This document shows, piece by piece, positions 34,443 to 42,503 of a stretch of 42,632 nucleotides of DNA (positions within the stretch are counted from its first letter, which is position 1; every line of letters starts with the position of its first letter). Both the position numbers and the translations under genes were made by a program. This DNA is from Desulfobacterales bacterium (GTDB lineage: Bacteria; Desulfobacterota; Desulfobacteria; Desulfobacterales; JAUYIZ01), in NCBI GenBank assembly GCA_030688615.1, contig JAUYIZ010000184.1, forward strand, positions 1 through 42,632. Reading direction: 5' to 3'. The notes below the pieces were generated by a model, which saw only the letters and a list, made by a program, of their open reading frames with translations, ran no database searches and had not been told where the DNA came from.

Positions 34443-34571
34443 TGAATTCGAAAAAAATTGAATTCATCACGTTTTAAGTGTTAAGTTTTAAGATTTAAGC
34501 TGTTATGATATAGTATTTAATCAGATACTTAAAACGTAAATCTTAAAACTTAACACTCGAACTTCAGTTCG
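34441..34571. repeat. Stacked inverted repeats between convergent genes; holds copy 2 of the 44-bp repeat
   Basis: Three dyads follow one another. GATGAATTC/GAATTCATC (34441-34449 and 34460-34468) overlaps the truA stop. A perfect 21-bp inverted repeat pairs 34477-34497 with 34537-34557. CGAACTTCAGTTCG lies at 34558-34571. Bases 34528-34571 match 9329-9372 at 42 of 44 positions. Lying between convergent truA and the amidohydrolase, the set could terminate both transcripts, but it is AT-rich and also looks like an inserted element. Confidence 0.85.
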
Positions 34572-35561
34572 TTACAGGTTTAACAGCCGCCGGGCGTTGT
34601 GCTCGAAAATATCCTGCTTTTCAGATTCCGGGATGTCCATCTCATGGATGGATCGAATGGTCTCGCGGATCAGAAAATCGCCCATCTGGGCATCAAAGGG
34701 CATGTCCGTGCCGAACAGCATCCGGCCGGCGCCGCAAAAAGAATAAGCGCACATGAGGGCCGAGGTGTTTCCGCTCACGGCCGTATCATTATAGAACATG
34801 CCAAAATAGTCCAGGGGGGGCTTTTGGAGCTTTTTTAAAAATTGGGCGTGCAGGAGCTGGTCCGCGTCCTCATAGAATTGAGATATGCGCTCCCGAAAGT
34901 AAGGGACCATCGCTCCACAGTGATGGGTCAAAAACTTGATGCCGGGGCACTCGTCCAGAATGCCGCTGAAAACCAGCCGGGTCATTGCCGCCGTCGTTTC
35001 ATAGGGCCAGCCGAACAGGCTGTAGATGAGATACTTGGACATGGTTTCATCTTGATAATCCGGCCGGTCATGGGTTCGGTGCGGGTGAATCCAGATGGGC
35101 AGATCAACCTGGGCCATTTTTTTGTATATCGGCATAAATTCCGCCGAGGACATGGGCCGGCCGCCGATGGAGGTAAATACCTGAATGCCCTTTAAATTAA
35201 GGTCCTTGATGACCCGGTCCAGCTCCTGTAAGGCCTGGTCGACATCATTCATCGGCAAAATCGCCACCCCCGCAGCGAATCGGTCCGGATGCTTGACGAC
35301 CAGATCGGCCAGTTCATCATTGGCCAATCTGGCAAGCTCCAGGGCATCATCAGGCGAAAAAACGCTCTCAACCGAAGGCGAGGCAATCGTCAGGACCTGT
35401 CGGTACCCGTCATATTTGTCCATCAGGCGGAATCTGTCCTCCAGGCGGGTAATCGTCGGCAGGGCCCGGTTTAAATTATCCAGATGAAACCCCGCCGGCG
35501 CTTTCCGGGCAAGCGCCTTGCTGTACTTGGCCGGCAGTATATGTGAAAAAATGTCGAGCAT
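34572..35561 (-). CDS. Amidohydrolase-family protein (ACMSD/resorcylate decarboxylase-like)
   Basis: A 329-residue amidohydrolase-2 TIM barrel. Related enzymes decarboxylate or hydrolyse aromatic or ring-derived acids. Metal ligands visible are His7, His159 (WIHPH), His213 (LTHH) and Asp286 (GTDMPFD). The first of the usual H-x-H pair is Phe5 (DIFSH), so one ligand is missing. No ribosome site stands before the ATG; the CLC gene ends 17 bp upstream on the same strand, so it may be translated from that transcript. The family is clear; the substrate is not. Confidence 0.88.
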   Translation of the reverse strand: MLDIFSHILPAKYSKALARKAPAGFHLDNLNRALPTITRLEDRFRLMDKYDGYRQVLTIASPSVESVFSPDDALELARLANDELADLVVKHPDRFAAGVAILPMNDVDQALQELDRVIKDLNLKGIQVFTSIGGRPMSSAEFMPIYKKMAQVDLPIWIHPHRTHDRPDYQDETMSKYLIYSLFGWPYETTAAMTRLVFSGILDECPGIKFLTHHCGAMVPYFRERISQFYEDADQLLHAQFLKKLQKPPLDYFGMFYNDTAVSGNTSALMCAYSFCGAGRMLFGTDMPFDAQMGDFLIRETIRSIHEMDIPESEKQDIFEHNARRLLNL

Positions 35562-35578
35562 AAGAAATTTTGTCTATT

Positions 35579-37639
35579 TTAAGCAGGCAGGTTGAACGCC
35601 ATTTTAAGGCGTTTTAAGTCCGGAAGCTTTCCGATGACCACGAGCATATCCGTTTTTTTTAGAATGTTTTCCGGTTCAGGGATAATCACATCCCTTTGCC
35701 CCCGCTCGCCGCGCCGATTGATGGACACCACCGACACGCTGTAGCGGTTCCGGATGTCAAGCTCCTTCAAGGTGCGCCCCTGCATGCCGGGGGGGACCGG
35801 AATAACATTTATTTCAAATCCTGCCGGCATGCTGACATAGCTTCGGGCCGGAGATTTTTCAGAAAGTTTGCTTTGTATAAATTTTAAGCCGAGGGATTCC
35901 TGCCGTAAAATTTCACGATTGTAAACATTGATGATATCCCGCCGGCTGACCGTGCCCACGAGCTTGTTGGAACTCATATTGTCCACCACGGGAAGTTCTT
36001 CGGTATAAAACGTACCAAATTTTCTCATGCATTCCGCCAGCGTTGCGTCCATGACAATGGACGGGCTTTCTGAAACCGACACCAGATCCTTTGCCACCAC
36101 AATGCCGGATAGGGATTTGTCGTTCAAAAACTCTTTCACATCATGCACGCTGAGCGATCCTTGAAACCTGCCGTCATCATCGACCACATAATAATTGGAT
36201 TCATTGGCATGGATGACTTTCTGGAGCACATCGCTGAAATCCGCCGATTCATGGATGGTCACCATATCCTGATGCAAAACATCCCTTACCTTCGTCGTCT
36301 GCATAATGGCGACTTCCATGCCTTTGGCAAGGTCCACGCCCCGCCGGCTCAGTTTCATGGTGTAAATGGAATCTTTTAACAACCTTGAGGCCACAAAGGA
36401 GGCTAAAATGGAACAGAGCATCAAGGGCAGGATCAACTTGTAATCACCGGTCATCTCGAATATTATCAAAAAGGCGGTGATGGGCGCATGGGTGGTTCCG
36501 GCGACCATGGCGCTCATCCCGACGACGGCGTACCCCCCCGGAGAAGCCATCACGGCAGGAAAAAGCATATGCCCCAGGGTTCCGAACAAACCGCCGAACA
36601 CGGATCCCAGGAAGAGCGACGGCGCGAAAACGCCCCCGGACCCGCCGGCCCCGAGGGTAATTGATGTGGCAAGCATTTTAACGGGAATCAGAATCAGCAG
36701 CATGTACCAGACCATATCCGCCTTGAGTACCTGGGTGATTGTGTCGTAGCCGACCCCGTAGACCTGTGGGAAATAGAGGACGATGAGCCCGATCAAAAAC
36801 AAAAATACCGGCGCTTTCATCCAGCCCGGCATGGGAACCTTATCCCCCAGGTCCTCGATGGCGTACAGCACCCGGATAAAACCGACCGCCAGGAAACCGA
36901 CGGCAATTCCCAGAAGGATATAAGGTGCGATTTCCCAGGCATTTACCAGGCTGTAGCGGGGGATTTCAAATGCGGGAATATCCCCGAAATACCACCGTCC
37001 CACGATGGTGGCCATCACCGAAGACATGATCAGCGGAACCAGGGTGGTAATAGCGTAATTTCCCAGGATGATCTCGACGGAAAAAATTACCCCGGCGATG
37101 GGGGCATTAAATGAGGCGGCAATCCCGGCTGCAGCGCCGCAGGCCACCAGAACCTGCATCCTTTCCTTGCTGCTCTTGAGAAACTGGCCGATCACCGACC
37201 CCATTCCGGATCCGATCTGCACAATCGGACCTTCCCGTCCCACCGATCCTCCGGTTGCAATGGTAACTGCGGATACCAGGATTTTTATAAACATCACCCG
37301 GGCCCGAATCCTGCCCCCCCTTAATGCCACCGCCTCCATCACCTCAGGCACGCCGTGACCTTTGGTTTCCTTGCCGAGAAAATGGACCAGGGGGCCGACG
37401 ATCATGCCGCCGATTACCGGCAGCAGCAGTTTGTGATACCAGGCCAGCGCACGAACCGTTTCAAGTATGTCTGATGAGCGTCCGGTAGCCAGGGTCTGGA
37501 AAAAATCAATCAGCCAGCGAAACAGTACGGCGCCGAAACCGCCGATAAAACCGATCACGGAGGCAATAATCAGGATGATGGTATGTTCATTGAGACGGAA
37601 GGTGTCGGTGATGCGATGATAAAGCCCTGCGGTATTCAA
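35579..37639 (-). CDS. CLC-type chloride channel/transporter with CBS pair and TrkA-C domain
   Basis: A 686-residue membrane protein. The CLC core (about 1-440) has GKETKGHGVPE near 89-99, GREGP at 134-138 with the gating Glu136, and GGSGGVFAPSL in the C-half. Two CBS domains (about 450-575), which often bind adenine nucleotides, and a TrkA-C domain (about 600-686) follow. At the internal proton-glutamate site, the sequence FSVEI has Ile190 where antiporters have Glu. The start is TTG at 37639, with no ribosome site and no better choice. The 5' flank is an inverted-repeat element, so its promoter may lie in or beyond it. Confidence 0.93.
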   Translation of the reverse strand: MNTAGLYHRITDTFRLNEHTIILIIASVIGFIGGFGAVLFRWLIDFFQTLATGRSSDILETVRALAWYHKLLLPVIGGMIVGPLVHFLGKETKGHGVPEVMEAVALRGGRIRARVMFIKILVSAVTIATGGSVGREGPIVQIGSGMGSVIGQFLKSSKERMQVLVACGAAAGIAASFNAPIAGVIFSVEIILGNYAITTLVPLIMSSVMATIVGRWYFGDIPAFEIPRYSLVNAWEIAPYILLGIAVGFLAVGFIRVLYAIEDLGDKVPMPGWMKAPVFLFLIGLIVLYFPQVYGVGYDTITQVLKADMVWYMLLILIPVKMLATSITLGAGGSGGVFAPSLFLGSVFGGLFGTLGHMLFPAVMASPGGYAVVGMSAMVAGTTHAPITAFLIIFEMTGDYKLILPLMLCSILASFVASRLLKDSIYTMKLSRRGVDLAKGMEVAIMQTTKVRDVLHQDMVTIHESADFSDVLQKVIHANESNYYVVDDDGRFQGSLSVHDVKEFLNDKSLSGIVVAKDLVSVSESPSIVMDATLAECMRKFGTFYTEELPVVDNMSSNKLVGTVSRRDIINVYNREILRQESLGLKFIQSKLSEKSPARSYVSMPAGFEINVIPVPPGMQGRTLKELDIRNRYSVSVVSINRRGERGQRDVIIPEPENILKKTDMLVVIGKLPDLKRLKMAFNLPA

Positions 37640-37817
37640 GGTTGATAGTTCTCGTAAAAAGTCAAAATTCAGACGGTTTCGTAAAAAATAATAATTAAAG
37701 TTTCAAGGCGCGCAAATTTCGTGTCGTGAGGCGTACTTAGCGTACGCCGCAATGACAACGAAATGCAGCGCAACGTCCCGCCAAAGGCGGGAGACTTTTT
37801 ACGGAACCGTCAAGGTT
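37640..37817. repeat. MITE-like structured repeat element upstream of the CLC gene
   Basis: The ends are inverse complements: GACGGTTTCGTAAAAA (37672-37687) against TTTTTACGGAACCGTC (37796-37811) with one mismatch, and outer TCGTAAAAAGTC against GACTTTTTACGG. The inside folds around GGCGTAC-TTAGC-GTACGCC, and TCCCGCC-AAA-GGCGGGA follows. It encodes no protein and seems a non-autonomous mobile or RNA-structured repeat. Confidence 0.8.
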
Positions 37818-37901
37818 GATTTGCCCAACTTCTGTGAGTCCCGTCGTCCCGCCAAAGAGGCCGATCCGATCCCCGGTTGCCGTGCCAGGCTGAAGGCTGC
37901 T

Positions 37902-39221
37902 TTAAACTCCTCCCGCCCTTACATCGTCGACCGCTTGCAGCAGCCGGTCGAACAGTTCGGGGATTTCCTTTTCCTCCAGGCAGGAAAATGCAATTCGAAG
38001 ATCAGTTTTACCCATGGAGATCAAACCAACGCCGTAGGTTTCCAGCAAATGGAGCCTGACGGTCTCCGCATCCAGCGCCTTGAGCCGGATGCACATAAAA
38101 TAGCCAGAATTAAAAGGATATACATCCCAGGCATCCTGATATTTCGGATCAGCCAGAACTTCCCTGACCCGGTTTGCCCGTCGTTTGAGCACTTCAAATT
38201 TTTCTTCCTGTTCTGCCAGGCTCCTGGTGTCCTGCATGGATTTTAAAACCATGGATTGGCTCAAATGAGACGCATTCGATATGGTGGCCCTGATATTTCC
38301 CGCCGTCTTTTTTTCAAGGGCTTCATAAACCGGCCGGGGATCGCCGGTGCAGGGTATGCCGTAGGTGATAAAACCGACCCGTAATCCCCAGACGAAATAT
38401 TCTTTGGTGGCGCCATCCAGTTTAATGGCAAGGAGCCGGGGATGCAAACCGCAAAGCCGGGCAAAAAGGGACTCCTTGATGCTGTCTGGTTCGTAAAAAA
38501 GCCCGAAGTAAGCATCGTCCACAGCGGCAACAACGTTCGTTCCTTTGGATGCCACGTCCTTTAATATGTCAACGATGCTGTCCCCTTCTTCTTCGGTGAC
38601 GGTATATCCGGTGGGATTATGCGGAAAATTGAGCAGCACGATGATTTTTGGATGTGTCCGGGCCTCTTGTCGGACTTTGTCTTCAAAGGCCTGAAGATCA
38701 AACCCGCCGGTTTCCGTAAACAGCGAATATTCACTGATCTTTGCCCCCCTGCGCAGTACAAGGGTCAGATCGTAGTTGTCCCACATCATATGCGGCAAAA
38801 GAACCACATCTGCCGGATCGATCCAGAGATCTGAAAATACACTGATGGCGTGTGTAATGCCGCAGGTTACCACAGGCAGGCTGACAATGTTGTTGGACAA
38901 GGAAGGATTTTTCCCGGGCATGGCCTTCTGCCATGCTTTTCTTAATGCCAAAAGCCCAAACGAAGGCGCATAGGTCAGAGATTCTTCGGGTTTGATCCCG
39001 CAAATCATGTCCATTACGGACGGGAAATGCATGGTATGTCCCGCCTCCGTGGCAATCCCGATGGTGGCGTTCAGCTTGAAGGCTTTCGCGCCGGCCTCGG
39101 CGCTTTGGCTCAGGATTCCCCTGGGAAAATAAAGATTTTTCCCCATACCGGATAACATTTCCAGCACATGGGGATTGCCTTTTTCGATGACCTGGTTTAA
39201 CTCTTTTGCGAGTGGATTCAT
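37902..39221 (-). CDS. PLP-dependent class I/II aminotransferase
   Basis: A 439-residue fold-type I aminotransferase. Asn202 in NPTG, Asp236 and Tyr238 (DDAYFG), the PLP lysine Lys273 (DGATKEYFVWG) and Arg281 are all in place, as is a C-terminal LRIAFS arginine for the substrate carboxylate. It should move an amino group between an amino acid and a 2-oxoacid. It is longer than AspC (about 396). The ATG at 39221 has GAGG eight bases before it. It stands alone between a terminator and the repeat element; the donor and acceptor cannot be named from sequence. Confidence 0.93.
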   Translation of the reverse strand: MNPLAKELNQVIEKGNPHVLEMLSGMGKNLYFPRGILSQSAEAGAKAFKLNATIGIATEAGHTMHFPSVMDMICGIKPEESLTYAPSFGLLALRKAWQKAMPGKNPSLSNNIVSLPVVTCGITHAISVFSDLWIDPADVVLLPHMMWDNYDLTLVLRRGAKISEYSLFTETGGFDLQAFEDKVRQEARTHPKIIVLLNFPHNPTGYTVTEEEGDSIVDILKDVASKGTNVVAAVDDAYFGLFYEPDSIKESLFARLCGLHPRLLAIKLDGATKEYFVWGLRVGFITYGIPCTGDPRPVYEALEKKTAGNIRATISNASHLSQSMVLKSMQDTRSLAEQEEKFEVLKRRANRVREVLADPKYQDAWDVYPFNSGYFMCIRLKALDAETVRLHLLETYGVGLISMGKTDLRIAFSCLEEKEIPELFDRLLQAVDDVRAGGV

Positions 39222-39240
39222 GGCATCAACCTCGTCGATT

Positions 39241-39270
39241 TTTTTACAGTCAAACCAGAAAGGATGTCAA
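39241..39270 (-). promoter_or_regulatory. Predicted promoter of the aminotransferase gene
   Basis: On the minus strand TTGACA (39265-39270) is followed after 18 bases by TAAAAA (39241-39246), about 20 bases upstream of the start codon. Confidence 0.4.
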
Positions 39271-39296
39271 GGGAAAAGGAGTATCCATCAAAACCT

Positions 39297-39326
39297 GAAA
39301 ACCCCGCTGGTCGGCCCGGCGGGGTT
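39297..39326 (-). terminator. Terminator hairpin after the PxxKW gene
   Basis: AACCCCGC (39300-39307) pairs with GCGGGGTT (39319-39326) over a short GC-rich loop. On the minus strand a TTTCAGGTTTT run follows. It ends the PxxKW transcript before the aminotransferase promoter. Confidence 0.65.
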
Positions 39327-39348
39327 CAATAGTTGTTAAAAAACAACA

Positions 39349-39627
39349 TCAGTTCTTTCCTCGCTTAGAAGCTTTAATCGGGTTGACTTTCGCCTTCGCG
39401 GTGGTAGCAACCGCGGCTACATGAGTTGCCAGATTGCACTTGCCGCTTTTCCATTTTAACACCGGTTGCGGAAAAGCTGAGCAATACCATCTGGTTTCAA
39501 ACTCTGCGCTTTTGTTGCAGCCGCCGCATTGCTCCACGACTTCATGGCAAACCCCGCCATTGTAACTGCAGCCTTTTGCACTCATAAACGGACATTCCGT
39601 ACCTTTTCGGACCGTTGTACAAACCAT
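39349..39627 (-). CDS. PxxKW family cysteine-rich protein
   Basis: A 92-residue protein with eight cysteines, including a CGGC pair, and the PVLKW segment that names this deltaproteobacterial family. The end is basic (KASKRGKN). The cysteines suggest zinc or iron binding, but no function has been established. I chose the ATG at 39627, with AAAGGGGG eight bases before it, over a GTG at 39636 that lies too near the ribosome site. A terminator-like hairpin occupies its leader. Confidence 0.85.
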   Translation of the reverse strand: MVCTTVRKGTECPFMSAKGCSYNGGVCHEVVEQCGGCNKSAEFETRWYCSAFPQPVLKWKSGKCNLATHVAAVATTAKAKVNPIKASKRGKN

Positions 39628-39644
39628 CTGAATCACCCCCTTTC

Positions 39645-39680
39645 ATCTTTAAAAAAAGCCGGGAATTTCCCCCCCGGCTT
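39645..39680 (-). terminator. Terminator-like hairpin in the leader of the PxxKW gene (possible attenuator)
   Basis: On the minus strand AAGCCGGG and CCCGGCTT form an 8-bp stem (39673-39680 with 39656-39663) over a nine-base loop, followed by seven T's. It lies between the predicted promoter (39716-39744) and the ribosome site, so it would stop transcription before the gene unless relieved. Confidence 0.7.
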
Positions 39681-39715
39681 ACCTGCTTACCAGGAACGTT
39701 GAAAAATAAACATAA

Positions 39716-39744
39716 CTAATAACAATCTGAACGACATTTGTCAA
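39716..39744 (-). promoter_or_regulatory. Predicted promoter of the PxxKW gene
   Basis: On the minus strand TTGACA (39739-39744), a 17-base spacer and TATTAG (39716-39721). The expected leader is about 80 bases and includes the hairpin at 39645-39680. Confidence 0.55.
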
Positions 39745-39787
39745 TAAAAAAATTAAAAATCCTGCTTTAAAGCACCTGCCCCTGTTC

Positions 39788-39931
39788 CGAGACCTTTGCA
39801 AAACCCCCTATTTTTCCCGATTTCTGTGTCAGGCTCAAATTTCAATCCTCAAAATACTAAATGTATTCCTCCGGTTAAAATTTTCGCCTTCCTTGAACTC
39901 GAACAAAATTTGACATTTTTCAAAGGTCTCG
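39788..39931. repeat. 144-bp MITE-like element downstream of aconitase
   Basis: The ends CGAGACCTTTGCAAAA (39788-39803) and TTTTTCAAAGGTCTCG (39916-39931) are near-perfect inverse complements. The AT-rich interior has its own dyads, such as AATAC...GTATT. It has no coding frame. A degenerate pair of the same end motif stands at 42235-42272. Confidence 0.8.
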
Positions 39932-39968
39932 TTCCGGTTCTTTGAAGACCCTGCAGCAAGCTGCGGGG

Positions 39969-42218
39969 TTAGCGCTCGCTGTTGCGGTTCAATGTATTGA
40001 GCGCCGAACCGGCTTTAAACCACCCGATTTGCTCCAGGGTAAGGGTATGGTTTGCGCGAAAGGTGTACCTTTTTTTGCCGGGGTCTTCCCCCGTCACTTT
40101 TACAGGGGCCCCGGGCTTGAGATCTGCCAGATCGACCACACTGATGCGGTGATATTCACCGACGGCGCCATAATCTTCAGGGTCTGCAAACGTCAGGGGC
40201 AGTATGCCCTGCTTTTTAAGGTTGGCCTCATGAATCCTGGCAAATGATCGGGCGATCACCGCCTTGACACCCATCAGTTTCGGGCTCATGGCCGCATGTT
40301 CCCGGCTGGAGCCTTCGCCGTAGTTTTCGTCGCCGATGATCACGCAGCCGCCGGCCCGCTCTTTATAATAGCTGGCCAGATCATAAAAGGTTTTCCCCTT
40401 TTCGTTGCGGAACACGTTGGTGCCGTGTCCGGTTTCACCGGTAAAGGCATTCACGGCTCCTGCCAGCATGTTTCTTGAAATGTTGGTCAAATGCCCCCGG
40501 TACCTGAGCCACTTTCCTCCTGGTGAAATGTGGTCCGTGGTCGTCTTGCCTTTGGTTTTTACCAGAACGGGCAATTCCGTAAAATCCCGGCCATCCCATT
40601 GTTCAAAGGGCTGCAGCAGCTCCAGCCTGTCGGATTCCGGGTCGACACGGATCTGAAAGGTTTGCCCGTCTTCTCTGGGCAGAACAAAGGCCCCTTTTTC
40701 AATCGCCAGGCCCTTTTCGGCCAGGGCAGGGGGATTCGGGGGCACCAGCTTAAATGCCACACCATCGCTTCCCTGCAGGGTGTCGGCCTCCGGGTTGAAC
40801 CCGGCATTGCCGGACAACGCCAGGGCCGCCGCCATGGCAGGAGATACCAAAAATGCCAGGGTTTCCGGGTTGGCATCATTTCTTCCACGAAAATTCCGGT
40901 TGAACGTGGTAAAAAGGCAATTGGGAATGTTTTGCCTGATGTCCTTGCGGTCCCACTGCCCGATGCAAGGCCCGCAGGAGGCGGTCAGAACCAGGGCGCC
41001 GGCCTTGACGATCGTGTCAAGGATGCCATCGCGCTGAATGGTTTTAAAGACCTGCTGGGACCCGGGGGACAGCATAAAGGGGACCCTGGCCTTGAGGCCG
41101 TGCTCGGTGCCCTGCTTCAGGACTTGTGCGGCCGCATAAAGATCCGCATAAGATGAATTGGTGCAGGATCCCAGGAGCACGGCCGAGACCGTTTCCGGCC
41201 AGTTTTCAGCCGCAATGACCTGCCGGAAATCTTCCACCCTTGTAATTCTGTCCGGCGTGAAAGGGCCGGCATAACTGGGGCGAATGGCGCTCAGATCCAA
41301 TTCGACGTATTCATCATAGACGCTTGCCGGATCGCGCCTGCAGCTGTCATCGGAGGTCAAAAATTCAGCCATGGCCCGCGCCCGGTCCGCGTCCTGATCC
41401 CGCCCGACGTTTCTCAGGTAGGCGTCCATGGATTCATCATAGACGAACACGGATGACGTGGCGCCCAGTTCAGCCCCCATGTTGGCAATGGTCGCTTTTT
41501 GCGTCACCGACAGGCTCTCGGCGCCTTCGCCGAAATACTCGAAGAGCTTGCCGGTGCCCCCCTTTACCGTGTAGCGGCGCAACAATTCAAGCGCGACATC
41601 TTTGGCAGAGGCCCATCCGGTCAATTTTCCCGTAAGTTTCACCCCGACCATGACCGGATTGGTCGTCTCCCAGGCCAGGCCGGCCATAACCTCTGCCGCA
41701 TCCGCCCCCCCGACCCCCATGGCCATCATTCCCAGCCCCCCCGCGTTGGGAGTGTGAGAGTCCGTTCCGACCATCAACCCTCCGGGAACCACATAGTTCT
41801 CGAGAAGCACCTGATGAATAATCCCTGAACCGGGGCCCCAGAAGCCGATGCCGAATTTCACGGCCGCGGAAGAAAGAAAATAATAAACCTCCCGGTTGGT
41901 GGTAAAAGCCCTTGCCAGGTCTTCCTTGGCCCCTTTGCTGGCCCGGAGAAGATGGTCGCAATGAATCGTCGCCTCAACTTGAGTCTTTTTGCGTCCGGCC
42001 TGAATAAATTGCAGCATGGCCATTTGCGCGGTGGCATCCTGCATGGCCACCCGGTCGGGATGGAGTTTGACCGGCTCTTTTCCCAGGATGCTTGTTTTGT
42101 CCCGACTCCCTTTTACCTCATGGAGGAACAGTATTTTTTCAGCATAGGACAGACCACGTCCGAGAAGCGCACGCTTTTCATCCAGGATATTGCGCATTTC
42201 TTCCCTGTTGAAGGCCAT
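39969..42218 (-). CDS. acn: Aconitate hydratase (aconitase), mitochondrial type
   Basis: A 749-residue aconitase that isomerises citrate and isocitrate through a [4Fe-4S] cluster. Cluster ligands are Cys352 (GSCTNSS) and Cys415/Cys418 (SCGPCIG). GTDSHTPNAGG at 151-161 and the C-terminal swivelling-domain motif GEGSSREHAA are present. The length fits the mitochondrial-type family rather than the roughly 890-residue AcnA. I chose the ATG at 42218 with AAGGAG seven bases upstream; a start 21 codons earlier would be encoded by a repeat remnant. A GC hairpin lies at the stop (39950-39968), without a strong T run. It would serve the oxidative or biosynthetic citric acid cycle. Confidence 0.96.
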   Translation of the reverse strand: MAFNREEMRNILDEKRALLGRGLSYAEKILFLHEVKGSRDKTSILGKEPVKLHPDRVAMQDATAQMAMLQFIQAGRKKTQVEATIHCDHLLRASKGAKEDLARAFTTNREVYYFLSSAAVKFGIGFWGPGSGIIHQVLLENYVVPGGLMVGTDSHTPNAGGLGMMAMGVGGADAAEVMAGLAWETTNPVMVGVKLTGKLTGWASAKDVALELLRRYTVKGGTGKLFEYFGEGAESLSVTQKATIANMGAELGATSSVFVYDESMDAYLRNVGRDQDADRARAMAEFLTSDDSCRRDPASVYDEYVELDLSAIRPSYAGPFTPDRITRVEDFRQVIAAENWPETVSAVLLGSCTNSSYADLYAAAQVLKQGTEHGLKARVPFMLSPGSQQVFKTIQRDGILDTIVKAGALVLTASCGPCIGQWDRKDIRQNIPNCLFTTFNRNFRGRNDANPETLAFLVSPAMAAALALSGNAGFNPEADTLQGSDGVAFKLVPPNPPALAEKGLAIEKGAFVLPREDGQTFQIRVDPESDRLELLQPFEQWDGRDFTELPVLVKTKGKTTTDHISPGGKWLRYRGHLTNISRNMLAGAVNAFTGETGHGTNVFRNEKGKTFYDLASYYKERAGGCVIIGDENYGEGSSREHAAMSPKLMGVKAVIARSFARIHEANLKKQGILPLTFADPEDYGAVGEYHRISVVDLADLKPGAPVKVTGEDPGKKRYTFRANHTLTLEQIGWFKAGSALNTLNRNSER

Positions 42219-42234
42219 CGTCGATCTCCTTTGC

Positions 42235-42272
42235 GAAACCTTTGCAGAACCTCTTTTGACATTCAAAGGTCT
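42235..42272. repeat. Remnant of the GAGACCTTTG repeat in the aconitase leader
   Basis: ACCTTTG (42238-42244) and CAAAGGT (42264-42270) match the ends of the element at 39788-39931, and TGACATT is also shared. The interior is lost. It lies between the promoter and the ribosome site of aconitase. Confidence 0.6.
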
Positions 42273-42305
42273 TTTTGCCATGAGTTTAAATGGGTGAAAG
42301 TTTTT

Positions 42306-42334
42306 AGTATAAAGCAGTTATTTCGTTTGGGCAA
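42306..42334 (-). promoter_or_regulatory. Predicted promoter of the aconitase gene
   Basis: On the minus strand TTGCCC (42329-42334), a 17-base spacer and TATACT (42306-42311). The leader is about 80 bases. Between 42335 and 42503 I see no gene, RNA or clear signal. Confidence 0.55.
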
Positions 42335-42503
42335 GATTTGATATTCCCGGGACGTCAAAAAAATTGACTTCTCCCTGAAAACCATTTATCTGTTACGGAC
42401 GCGCCATGAGGTAAATATCCTGGCCCTGAGGACCAGGCTTTGGTTATCCCCGGAGGGGATTTGCTTGGTTGGAAGTTCATGGTATGATTGAAATTACAAA
42501 TAG

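Noticed and set aside
37752-38246. A 164-residue plus-strand reading frame
   Set aside because: Begins in the repeat element and runs antisense to the aminotransferase; no motif.
42219-42281. A 21-residue N-terminal extension of aconitase
   Set aside because: It is encoded by a repeat remnant; a proper ribosome site precedes the ATG at 42218.
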